Shown here piece by piece: positions 23,712 to 34,706 of a stretch of DNA of 64,000 bases. Source of the DNA: Populus alba. Its lineage: Eukaryota > Streptophyta > Magnoliopsida > Malpighiales > Salicaceae. Position 1 is the stretch's first letter, and each line of letters begins with the position of its first letter. Location: assembly GCF_005239225.2 (NCBI RefSeq), contig NC_133299.1, positions 3,414,967-3,478,966 of the forward strand, given 5' to 3'. The translations under genes were made by a program, and so were the position numbers. Below the pieces are notes generated by a model. It was not told where the DNA came from. It saw nothing but the letters and a program-made list of their open reading frames with translations, and ran no database searches.

Positions 23712-25519
23712 TCAATAAACAAAATTTACCCTCCTCCTCCCTCTTCCATGCCTCCACAATCCACGGTCTACTGGATATTCATCACCGTGAAACCTGGAGG
23801 TTTTATACCTTGACATGTGATGAACAGCACCTTCCCTCTTTTGGCCTTGCCCATCCCATGCTCCCCAGTCACCACCAGTGCCATCACTAACATTCTTCCG
23901 GTCATTATTAGCACTCCACTCACTGTTGCCCCCACCGCATGAATCATTCCAACAATTTCCCCATCCATCTTCGGCCATGGCTTCATTAGGAAGGGTAACA
24001 CTCTCTTCCCAGGGAAAATCATCTTTGGTGACTTTATGGTTGAAATCCCCAAGTCCAGGATCCAATGCCAAATCAGGAACCTTTTGAAATTCCTCCTCAA
24101 GTTCCCCCCATCCAGCACATGAAAATGGCTGATTCAAGAGTAGAGGATTGCCAATAATCACAACCTCCTCCCCTTTGCTAGTCTCATCACCATCTGTTGG
24201 TTCCCGCTCCAAGTCTAAAAGCAATTCAGGATCAACATTGGAGTTCCAATCAATTTGATCAATATAAATATCAGGATCAGGCAGTGATATGTTGCAAGGT
24301 AGGCCATTAATCTCTGCCCAAAATCGGTTTTTAGCATTGTGAAATGCCTCTTCACCAGCAGAGTCATTCCACTGAACTACATTCTCATAGAGATACATAA
24401 ATCTTTTGGTTTCCAGGAGCTTCCTCCATGGAATTGAACCAACTGAGTAGCAGAATCTCTTTTCCCATGATGGAACAGTTGGCTGCCAACTACCTGAAAA
24501 AAATAGAGCAGGAACATAAGGTAAACTACTCATAGACAAATAGAAAAAAAAAAAAGGCATCATTATTTCCAAGACAAGTACGAAGAAAAACAACTTCATA
24601 ATGAGAGAGAATTGCAGAATTATTGCTGAAACCAGGTAGTGCCAAATATAGTGACAGAAGAAAGCCATAGAAAAGGACAACAGAAATCTCTAAGAAGCAA
24701 AAAGAAACTACAAATATGACACAAACCTTGTATAAACCTAGCTAGGAACACCTAGACATTCGTTCTTTCCCTGTCATGTTTTCTAGTTTCGAGGGCTTTT
24801 TTATGGAATTTGCATATATGTCTAAGAAAAATCCCAGATACATTTTACCATTTTCAAATCGTTCAGTTTCGTGTCAGTGTAGTAAAATTCAGAACTTAAA
24901 CGAATTCCCAAAACTGTGTATCTAAATCAACATTCACTGCTAAAATAGACCAGACCACCAGAAATTTCACAAAAAAAACGCATATTTAATAAAGTAAAAC
25001 ACGTCAACATAATTAGACTCTAAACAGAAACTGCACAAATCACCAAGCACCATACCCTAACGACAAGCACAGAAATCTAGAAAGCTACATCAGATTCTAA
25101 CATTATCAAGAACCCCATAAAACAACCACCGATTCTAAAAAAATTAAGGTGTACAAAATAATGATGCAATGACACAAATTAGAGAAAAGAATCCAACATG
25201 TTACAAGGAATCCTATTTTATCAAAGCCCCCAAGCTGAAAGATACTATTTAAAAAAAAAAAAAAAATGTATAAAAAAAAACTTAACACGAAGAGCAATAA
25301 CACTAAACAGAGGCTGCCAAAACAAAATCTGAAAGAAAAAACATAATCTTTAAAGAAAATCACAAAGCAATTCCTCACGCAAGGCCTGGTAAAAAGAAAA
25401 TAAGGAAAAGAGCTCCGCATACAATGATGAGGAGGAGGTTTTCTACAACGTGATCTTGTTGTCCCTTGAACTTCTTGATGTTGATAAATTTCACCTCTCT
25501 GTCTCCTCCTGTTATTCAT
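23712..25519 (-). CDS. uncharacterised conserved-looking plant protein, W/G-rich C-terminus (292 aa)
   Basis: Two exons, 25519-25423 and 24493-23712, join in frame (donor T|GTATGC, acceptor TTTTTTTCAG|GT) to 292 codons plus stop. The N-terminus is basic (MNNRRRQRGE). The centre reads SWEKRFCYSVGSIPWRKLLE, ENVVQWNDSAGEEAFHNAK and LPDPDIYIDQIDWN, followed by an acidic stretch (DPELLLDLEREPTDGDE). The C-terminal third is rich in W, G, D and N (DGWGNCWNDSCGGGN, GGDWGAWDGQGQ) and ends in an arginine-rich segment (RHGRGRRRVNFVY). There is no signal peptide or membrane segment in the spliced product. I recognise no characterised family. The composition would suit a nuclear or RNA-associated protein, but that is a guess. 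The start is the ATG nearest the conserved basic stretch. Confidence 0.7.
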
Positions 25520-26476
25520 CCTCAAAAAATCAAGAAACTAAGAAGTACAGTTTTTCTAAACAAGAAACGGTGTTCGAAACTGAGTTTCAAGCAAAGAAAG
25601 CACAGCAAGGAGTGAAAGATCAAAACCCTTTAACGAAAAAAAAAAAAAAAAGGCGGGTTTTGTGGATTTATTTTCAGAGACTTGATTGGTGAAAGAATAA
25701 ATCTTGGTGGCTGAAGAATTGTAGGAATTTAAGGGAGGTTTGTTTAGGGTGGTGGTGGTGGTGGTGGTGGTGGTGGTGATCACAACTCAAAAGAAAGTTT
25801 CAATCTTTGTTTTTTAATTTTGGATGTAAATGGTGGCGAGTATGGCAAGCCCCTAGTATTTGACCTTGTCTCGAGTATTTTATAGCCCCGTTTTGTTTTG
25901 AATTTCTAATGTGGTCCCAAACTTGCCATGGAAGGACCAAGTTACTGTAGAGATGTGCACAAGGACGATTCCATAATCAAATCCCACCCTCACTCCATCT
26001 TGATCTTTTCAATCAAATGTTTGCTTTGGCTTGTTGTGTAAATTTTGTTTGGATGGGAATTATTGTTGTTTTATTTTTTTTATTTTTGGATTTTACATAA
26101 AAAGAATAGGCAAGTTTTTCACTTCTCAATCCACGTATCATCATTAATAATTCAAATTTTAAGAAAATATTTTTTTGTGAAATTGGAGAAATGTGTATTG
26201 TTAAAAGTAGAATTTTTAAAAAAACGAAATCCAAGTTTGAGCCTTCGCTCTTCTTTCTTTTGAGTGTTTAAATTGATGGGTCCTTAATTAATGAATAGTA
26301 GTACTGAACTTAAATTATATATTTATTTTGAATATAGTAAGGCATGTTATTATTTTGAATTCAATTTTTTTTTAGCAAATTCAAGAAAAGTGTATGGGAA
26401 AAATATTTCTCATAGTTTCATGAATAGAGTTAGGGATGATTTTTTCTATAACTTGATAATGAAAAAAATTAATTTA
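25520..26476. other. promoter/5' UTR of the minus-strand gene, then intergenic DNA
   Basis: The first ~250 bases should hold the 5' UTR and core promoter of the 292-aa gene, including A-tracts and a GGT microsatellite. Beyond about 25.8 kb there is no recognised gene. Confidence 0.4.
25748..25777. repeat. (GGT)10 microsatellite
   Basis: Ten uninterrupted ggt units about 230 bp upstream of the minus-strand gene's start codon, probably in its promoter or 5' UTR. Confidence 0.95.
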
Positions 26477-26597
26477 AACCCTGTTTATTTTTACGTTTCA
26501 AAAGCATTTTTTTAAAAAAATAAAATTATTTTTTTATTTTTAAATTAATATATTTTTTATTTTTTTAAATCATTTTAATGCACTGATATCCAATGTA

Positions 26598-26661
<64 letters not shown>

Positions 26662-26724
26662 ACCTTTATATAAGTGAAAAATACTTTAAAAAATAATAAC
26701 AACTACACTCTCAAACAAACTATC
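26477..26724 (-). mobile_element. dispersed AT-rich MITE-like repeat, copy a
   Basis: This is the first of many copies of one family. The core on the sense strand is aaaatatattaaaat, an AT-rich centre, then a segment like 'atcaaaatgat' and 'atattaattta', with ends that mention caaac/gtttg inverted repeats. Here the family is on the minus strand and a long AT microsatellite has expanded inside it. The ends are approximate. Confidence 0.55.
26603..26658. repeat. (AT)28 microsatellite
   Basis: 56 bp of perfect AT repeats inside dispersed-repeat copy a. Confidence 0.95.
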
Positions 26725-27167
26725 ACAAAAGTTAATATAAAAATTATATATCATTAAACTAAAAATCAGTTACCCATCTATATCCTCTCAATTTTATTCC
26801 TTCCTGTGGACAAAATCTCATCAATTATATAATTTATTGTGAGATTGGTAATGCAATACAGATTATTTAATATATTAAAATAATATTTTATTTTATTTTA
26901 ATATTAATATTAATTTATCAAATCATTAAAAAAAAATCTAAAACATATTTTAAAAAGAACATTCAACCATGGAATCAAACATGCTGTCGGTGTCACGGTC
27001 ACTACAAGGCAGAAGTGTAAAACGTGTTGGGCATAGACAAATAATTAAGGGAAACATTTCCCATGAAAAGAAAATGTGAGGCGAACTGATTACCCAAACT
27101 TGTAGTGAAAATTGCATTTTTACCTGCCTTTTTGGATTTTATCGCCATAAATGAAGTCTGATTATAG

Positions 27168-27364
27168 TATATTTAAAAGTATAGTAGTAATTATTTTTTA
27201 TTTTAAAATATATTAAAATAATATTTTTTTAAAAAAATTATTTTTTATATCAGTATATCAAAATGATCTAAAAATATCAAAAAAATATTAATTTAAAGTG
27301 AAGAAAAAATAAAAAACTTTTAATTTTTTTTAAAAACGCTTCTAAAACACAATCCAAAACACTA
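27168..27364 (+). mobile_element. dispersed MITE-like repeat, copy b
   Basis: Same family, sense orientation: aaaatatattaaaataata, atatcaaaatgatct and atattaatttaaagtg appear in order, with cgcttctaaaacacaat near the right end. Confidence 0.6.
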
Positions 27365-27949
27365 CCTTGTAGTTTTCTTGGTGAACATAAAATAGCATCC
27401 TTATTTGATTTTTTTATTGGATAGATAATAAAAAATATCTCCGTATCAATATATTTATATTATTATTTTCTTCTTCAAACTATTCAGAATAAATTATTTA
27501 TTGTAATTGAATTCAATTATAGTATTTAATTTGAAATTAATTAATAAATTGATTAAATTTATATTTTTGAAAATAGATATTTTATCATTGAATTCAATTC
27601 ATTTTATTTTTTATATTAGCATGGTGATTAGAGAGAGAAGAGTAGTGATAAAAGGATGAGTAGATAAATATTTTGAAAATGCTAGTTTTAATATTATTTT
27701 TTTACTTTAATATAATAAATTAGTGGGGTTGATTTCTGATTTATTTTTGTATTATTTGTAGATATTAAATTTTATTTAAGATTCAATTATTGGCTATTAA
27801 AATAATTTTAAATACAAAATTGTATTTGAAATCTCTAAGTTATATTCAATTTAACTTGTGCCCTTGACACGTGTTACCATGGCATGAAAACAGTGCGGCA
27901 CATTTTTGCTATGCATGTCACAGTGAACCATCAACATTTGGTTAGCGTT

Positions 27950-28128
27950 TGATATTTCAGTTAAAATATTATTTGTTCAAATTTTAAGTATTTTTTTTGG
28001 TATAAAATTATTTTTTTATATACTAATATCAAAAATAAATTTTAAAAAAAAAAAAATATATTATTTTAATATGTTTTTAAGTAAAATATTCTTTAAAATA
28101 CAACATACACCACACTTTCAACCAGATA
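27950..28128 (-). mobile_element. dispersed MITE-like repeat, copy c
   Basis: Antisense copy: atattattttaatatgttt is the reversed core, and the right edge contains accacactttcaacc. Confidence 0.5.
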
Positions 28129-28132
28129 CTTA

Positions 28133-28300
28133 AAGCCTATTTGTTTTAACATTTTGAAAGTTTTTTTAAAAAAGTTAATTTTTTTTTTACTTTAAATTAT
28201 TTTTTGTGTGTTTTTAAATCGTGTTGATATATTAATATTAAAAATATTTTTTAAAAATATTTTTTTTTAATTCTTAACATTGAAGCATTAAAGCCATATA
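28133..28300 (-). mobile_element. dispersed MITE-like repeat, copy d
   Basis: Diverged antisense copy directly beside copy c (aaatcgtgttgatatatta). Boundaries are approximate. Confidence 0.4.
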
Positions 28301-29642
28301 AAAATAAAAATAAAATTTAACTTTAAAGGATAACTTCTTAATAATTATGAGTTTAAATTCTTTTAAAATAAATAAAAATTTATATAATTATTAACTTTAA
28401 AATTCATAAATTGATTGGGATCTATATTAAAAAGAAAAAGAAGGGAGGAATATCTACATACCGATTTTGCTGTATCATATATGACCATGCTAAACTTTTG
28501 ATGCAAGAACTTGCCAGTGCCTTCGATTTGATGTCTGGTTTAAGATTTTGAAGTCAAAAAGTTATTCCCTCTTTGGACCAATGACAGCACAATCTTGCCT
28601 TGCAAAGGCCGTCTTCCGAGGAACAGAGAAAGTAGCCTCTCCTTTTCTCAAAACCACTCAGTTTCCTTATCTCTAATTTGAAATGGAATTCCATGCATTA
28701 TTATCACATATTGTTAGGTATTAAACAATAATCTAGACAAACTCTATCAAAAATTAATAATTTATTTTAATTTTTTTATAGAGTTTTTTCAGTCTTATAT
28801 TTACATTATAGATTAACTCAAATTAAATTGATTATTTTTTTGTATGAGGTTAAAACATGCTTATAAATGAATATTTATTTTTTCATAAAGTTAACCTCTT
28901 CATGTATTCTGGGGGGGGGGGGGATGGGTAGAAAATGTCACCACTATATCAGTTAGCACCAAATATTTAATTAAAGGAATAAGCTTATTGGTGTAAAATT
29001 GAATTATTTACAGTGAAAAGCACGCGCTCGAAGTAGCAGTGTTTATGAAACCTAACGCCTTCGTAAGTTAACGGTCAGCAATACAATGTACTCTGGACAC
29101 TTGGTTAGGTTAGAACGGAACCGTGTCGTGTCGTGTCGTGTTGTTAATAACGAGAAATCTTCTAGAAACCTGTGGTTCCTATCCTAGGAGACATCCAATC
29201 CAAACTCTAGTAATTGACTAATATATCCCTTACAGATTTTGTTTAAGTTTGCCGCTTCTTTTATGCGCAGTTATTCAACTAGATTCCAGGAGGGGTTGAT
29301 TTGAAAAATCATTGATTAAAAAACTGATCTAAATTAAATATTAAGATTAACTGGTTTTGATATTAATCTGATCAACTTTGATGGATAAACATCAACAATG
29401 TTTTAATAAAAAAATAAAGTAATATTATTTTTTAAAAAAATAATATCAATCTAATATTTGGTGTTGTAATTATAATTGATAAGTACTTAAAAAAATACAC
29501 AATTAAAATTATATGTTAAATCATAAATAAATATAAAAAAAACATGAACATGTGTTTTTTTGCTTAAAGTAATTTCAAACCGAAAGGCAACATAGTTAAA
29601 TAATGCAAGCCTAAATGTTTTCGTTAGAAGAAAGTGATTAGG

Positions 29643-29862
29643 AGGTGTTTGATAGTTTAATAATAATTGTTTTTTAAAGTGTTTTTTATTTGAAAATATA
29701 TTAAAATAATATTATTTATTTATTTTTTAAAAAATATTTTTAACATCATCACATCAAAACGATGTGAAAATACCAAAATAAATTAATTTAAAATAAAAAA
29801 TAAATAAAATAAAATATTAATTTTTAAAAAATATTTTTGAAATGAAAAAAAATAACATCTAA
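29643..29862 (+). mobile_element. dispersed MITE-like repeat, copy e
   Basis: Sense copy beginning gaggtgtttgatagttt, with gaaaatatattaaaataat and acatcaaaacgatgtg in the expected order. Confidence 0.6.
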
Positions 29863-30046
29863 CTATTTAAGTAGGTTAAACATAAAAAACAATTAATAGC
29901 AAATAAAATAATGTATAGATAAAGATTTCAAGACAACAACCAAGACGGCTTCTTCTAAAGATGATGATCATAATAAAAAACAGAGAAAAGAAACATGTGA
30001 AGGAATTAAACGAAGAATACTCAAAATCTATCTAACTTTTGTTACT

Positions 30047-30269
30047 AAAAAACACATCAGCTGCATTTGAGGTCTTGGCCCAGCGGTTAAAGGGACTTGT
30101 TTCATTCCTCTGCATTATGGGTTCAAACCTTATCGTGCACGCTTGTCATACTCGCGGTGTCTTACATGCTCATTGGGTTTGCAGGATGTTTAGTTAGTCG
30201 TTGGATTAATTGTGGTACACGCAAGCTGACCCGGTCATCCATATAAATTAAAAAAAAAAAAAACACATC
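30047..30269 (+). mobile_element. tRNA-derived SINE with target-site duplication
   Basis: A body of about 205 bp (30059-30263) carries an RNA polymerase III A box (tggcccagcgg, 30076-30086) and B box (ggttcaaacc, 30120-30129), spaced as in tRNA-derived SINEs. It ends in an A-tail. It is flanked by the direct repeat aaaaaacacatc (30047-30058, and again ending at 30269). The 3' half is unrelated to a tRNA. The complete TSD and short divergence from the box consensus suggest a fairly recent insertion. The family name (Salicaceae SaliS type) is inference. Confidence 0.85.
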
Positions 30270-31366
30270 GGCCTGCTAGTCTTTGGGAAATTGAAATAAA
30301 ATTGCAAGGAATGGTTTTGTCCTTGCTGTTTGTTGTACATGCATCACCACTTGTACCTTTCACTCTTACGTACGCAACCATGCTTAGGATTCCACAAGAT
30401 TATCTTTTATATGATGGCAGTGGCAATATATTCATATCCCCCCCCCACCCACCATCAATAACAACCAGTCGTCTCATACTTTTCTCTTATTCTTTTTTAA
30501 ATTTCCATACCTAAGCCTTTATAACTTAATACATTCATTTATTGAATTACCAAATTGATATTAAATAATTTATATATATATATATATATTATGTTAACTT
30601 GGTTGATTTTAAGTTGAATTTGACCGGGTCATGTATTTATCTATTGAGTAAATTAGGTTTGATGAAATTAATATCTTTTTTAATTTAAATTAAAATTTAG
30701 TTTTGATTTTGTTTTTAGTATAAATTCTTGAAGTCAACCCGCACACCTGAATTGATATTAATAAGTATGAAAATATATAAAGGGGATAGGCTTCTAAATA
30801 AATTAATCCTTTGATTTTATTGAATTAACCTCTCTCTGAACTCCATGGGGATGGTTTAGAGATGCTAATTACTATAGATTTCTTTATTTTTAATGCCCAC
30901 CAACAAGGTTTCCTGCCTTGTTGACTCTGAATGTTGATTGATTTTAACCCACGTTGCAAAGTCGCTGTCCTGATAAGGGAAGTTCATCTAGTCATTTTGG
31001 CAGCTGTTTCGGTCGGCGGGGAACGGTACGGGGGATTTAAGATGCCGATGAACCTGAATTTATGGCGGCAACACGGCTTTTAAGTTAAAATAAAAGTGGG
31101 TGGCACCATCAATGGACAAAAAGAATGGATGAGAACTAATAATATTTATTATTTTCAGAAGGAAGATCTAATTATTGACGCCACTAGTTGGCCGGCGGAC
31201 GAGTGGGAGGAGGGTAAAAATGGAATAATAAAAAGCTTCTCCTTGTTGAACCAGCTAAGAAGAAAAATAAAGGATTGTCCGGGTACGCGCCACGGCCAGG
31301 TGCCAACCAGCTGTGGATTATCTTCAATTTAATTTAAAGATATTAATAATTTAGCTACCATCTACA
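30270..31366. other. intergenic, no gene seen
   Basis: No supported coding sequence. A less AT-rich island at about 30.95-31.33 kb has short open frames without motifs. A small AT microsatellite lies near 30.57 kb. Confidence 0.5.
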
Positions 31367-32105
31367 TTTCCGGGTATCAGTCCTAGTAAATCTGGATTGA
31401 GCAAATAAATCTTTTTAAAAAATCCGGATAGACCTGAGAAATCGATTTCAAATCCGGTCGATTTATTATTTAGATTGCTTTGAATTGAAAAAGAAAAAGA
31501 AAAAGAAAAAGTAGTTGATTCATGATTTGACCGATCCAGATAAAACCCTATAAAAAAAATTATTAATTTTTTTATATAAAAATTAATTAAAATAATACTA
31601 TTTTGTCCATTTAATAAAAATTTAGGTTAATCTAAACCAACTTAAATTAATATTTACTATATAGGATTGACTTCAAATTAAATTTTACAGCCATACTTAA
31701 AGCTTAGCATCTTATTCTTATTGTTTGAAAAATTATTAAAACCTCAACAAAAAATGATCTGGAATCTAATTTTCTAGGTATCATTATCCTAGTAAATCCG
31801 GAAAGAGCAGATAAATTTTAAATCTATTTTGACTAATTTAGAATCTAAATTGGTTTGAGTTGAAAAAAATGGAAGAAGTAATTGACATGTGACATGATTA
31901 GTCTGAGTAAAACCTTGTAAGAAAATCATTGATTTTTTTAAAAATAATAATCAAAACAATATTATTTTATTTATTTTTTAAAAAATTAGGTTAATTTGAG
32001 TTAACCAAAATTAATTCTTTTAATATATGATTCCAGTCTTATTTTAGATCGACTCAAAGTTAAAATAAGATGCTTATTCTTGTTGTTTAAAAAATTGTTA
32101 AAACC
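31367..32105. repeat. diverged direct repeat pair (~377 and ~335 bp)
   Basis: Segments 31367-31743 and 31771-32105 align along their length: both start near ggtatca...tcctagtaaatc, continue through gattgac/agattgac-like and aggttaat motifs, and end with cttattcttgttgttt-like sequence and attgttaaaacc. Many substitutions and indels separate them, so the duplication is old. No coding content. Confidence 0.65.
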
Positions 32106-32129
32106 TTTTATATATATATATATATCAAG

Positions 32130-32780
32130 TCACATGGAAAAAGGTTGTAGCAATCTACAATATTTTCAAGAAAAAACTACAAAAATAATTTTAAGAAAAA
32201 AAACATAAAAAAATAAAAGGAAAAAAAAAATGTAAGAAAATACTGTAGCAATCTATAGTATTTTATGAGAAAATATACAGTTTTAATTCTCAACCGATAT
32301 TAAAAAATAAAATTGATAGAAAATTTTAAAAAAAAATCATAAAAAAAAAGAAAAAAAATCATGTGGGGAATAATTGTTGCAATCTATAATATTTTGTGAG
32401 GAAAGCTACAGTTGTAATTCGCAACTAACTCAATATTAAAAAAATAAATTCGAAAAAGATAATTTAAAAAAAAATATAAAAATAATATGGAAAAATACTG
32501 TAGCAATCCACAATATATATATTTTTTAAAAACTACAAAGCTAAATTCTTAACCATTTTAATATTAAAAAAATAAATTCAATAAAGATAATTTTAGAAAA
32601 AAAACATGTGAAAAAAACACTATAGCAAAAAAAAAAAAAAAAACCTTGTGGTAAAACAATGTGGCAATTGACAATATTTAAAAAAAAAAACTATAAAACT
32701 AAATTCTTAACTAGTTCAAAAGTAACAAAAACAAAATCAACAAACATAATTTTTTAAAAAAGAAGAAAAAGAAGATATTG
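32130..32780. repeat. degenerate tandem array, unit ~115 bp, about five units
   Basis: A unit recurs about every 110-125 bp: actgtagcaatc, atattttgtgagg, ctacagttttaattctcaac, then attaaaaaaataaattc and a long A-rich spacer. Copies begin near 32140, 32250, 32365, 32500 and 32620. They have diverged strongly from each other, mainly in A-tracts. Confidence 0.6.
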
Positions 32781-33315
32781 CTAGAAAAAAAAAAAAGAAG
32801 AAAAAACAAGCAGAAAATAGAAAAAGAAAAAAGGAAAAAACCTTCGGTGATTCGGAAAATGAAAAAAAACAAAAAAAAAAATACAATACTTTCCTCAGAC
32901 ACGTTTTTTAAATTATTAAGGTAAATAATAGCTGACGAGGATACTGTAAAAGATGGAGAACTTGTTGATTTTCTTAAAATCTGTGCACATTGCACATGTC
33001 ATAGCTGCGAATAACATGAATGGCCTCTTTGACTTTGCTTGTTTTTATAATCATTTTGCTATTGTCAAGGGAATAAAGCTTTATTATTTTGCTTAATATA
33101 TTATATTTTATTTCTTCGCAGATTTTGTATTTTGCTTGTGTACAAAGTGACCTGCTTTTCAGTTCCTTTTCGCATGTATGGATGCCGATAATTAGCAGAA
33201 TAATGCCTTCTAATTACGTGCTCTCTCTTGCCTAATCTTTTTTTTTTTTACCTTGGAATTAATGTTGTTGTTAACACAAAGTGAAGTATTCTTTTATATT
33301 ATCCAGTAATACGGT

Positions 33316-33474
33316 TAAAAATGTATTTTTTTAAAAAATAAAATAATTTTTTTTTTAATATTTTCATATTTTTTTGATATATTGATGTTAAAAATAATTT
33401 TTAAAAAATAATAAAAATATTATTTTAATATATTTTTAAATAAAAAACACTTTAAATTATAACTGCTATTTCAT
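33316..33474 (-). mobile_element. dispersed MITE-like repeat, copy f
   Basis: Antisense copy with gatatattgatgttaaaaat and tattattttaatatatttt. Confidence 0.5.
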
Positions 33475-34167
33475 TTCCAGATATCCTCAAACTTAGATGA
33501 CAGGAATATAACCTTACATGAGATGCCAATAACCATATCTGTGAATCAAAGATAAGATACCTTTCCTACAATGATCCAACATCTACTTAGTTGATGGTGG
33601 GGCTAATGCACAATCTCGAAGCAAACATGATATTATTTTTCATTTGTCTGACTTAGAATTAAAAATCAAATAAGATATTTTATTTAAAAATATATTAAAA
33701 TATCAAAATTATTTAAAAATATTAATAAATTTTTTTTTTTTAAATATCTAATCTTGAGTGTTTTTTGATAACAAAATCACCTTGTTTTTTTAATAAAAAA
33801 TAAATTTAATATCTGATTAATTGAGTTATTTTTTAAAGTTACATATCTCCTTTTGTTTTATCATAAAATGAAAAAAATGGGATTTATTACCTAATCAAAA
33901 TAACTTTTTTTAGTTGTAAGATATGCATTTATTTTATTTTATCGAGAGAGTCGCATGAATGAAGAAATTTCTACTTGTTGTCATGAGCTACTTTGAGGGA
34001 TTGTTCTAAGGATTCGAAATATGGGAATATTCCCTCTCCGAGAATATCCTATTGTCTAATTAAAATTTAATAATGTTTCCCTCGGAAGAATATTAAAATT
34101 TAAGATTTTCCTTGTACCACTTCCTATTTTGTTACTCACAAACAAACCATTTTTAAGAAAAATATAT

Positions 34168-34310
34168 AATATAAGTGTAATTATTTTTCAAGCTAAAATA
34201 TATTAAAATGATATTTTTTTAAAATTAGCATATCAAAACAATAAAAAACATAAAAAATTAATTTTTAATAAAAATATATTTTTTTAAATACGGGTACACC
34301 ATTTTTCCAA
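34168..34310 (+). mobile_element. dispersed MITE-like repeat, copy g
   Basis: Sense copy with aaaatatattaaaatgat and agcatatcaaaacaat. Confidence 0.5.
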
Positions 34311-34706
34311 CGCTATCTAAAATTTAATTCCCACCATTTAAATTGATTTGATAAAAATTAAAATAATATTATTTTAATAAAAATAATTGATTTAATGACA
34401 TACTGATTAATCTAATGAATAATAATTCAGGTTTGCTCTTCCCATTAAATTCCAGACCTGATGTAACAAGAAATCTCAAACATCAATTTTAACAAATGGG
34501 ACTAAATCTCTCTAATTTTGCATTAGTTATCTCATTCTTAATGATTTCAAATTATGCTAAGCGAGGGATGTTTCAGACATTTAACACCCAATCCCCACCG
34601 AACTAAACACCAAAAAACAGAAGAAATGCACAGTTCCTTCCTTCGACACCACTACCAGCAACCACCCCCATCATCCTTCACAATAACAGCTCTCCGTTCT
34701 CCGATA

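Larger units (their letters stand above)
26725..30046. other. AT-rich intergenic region with dispersed repeats, no gene seen
   Basis: Apart from the dispersed repeats listed separately there is no open frame with recognisable motifs. A short (GTGTC) run lies near 29122-29142 and a homopolymer of G near 28911-28923. Confidence 0.6.
32781..34706. other. AT-rich intergenic region upstream of PAP16
   Basis: No gene is recognised. Includes two dispersed-repeat copies and, nearest PAP16, the presumed promoter and 5' leader. An upstream in-frame ATG for PAP16 is at 34626. Confidence 0.5.

Noticed and set aside
30076..30129. Possible tRNA gene
   Set aside because: A and B boxes are present but there is no cloverleaf; the A-tail and target duplication show a SINE.
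31490..31512. Short aaaaag repeats, considered as a CRISPR-like or satellite array
   Set aside because: Too short and without spacers; ordinary plant microsatellite.
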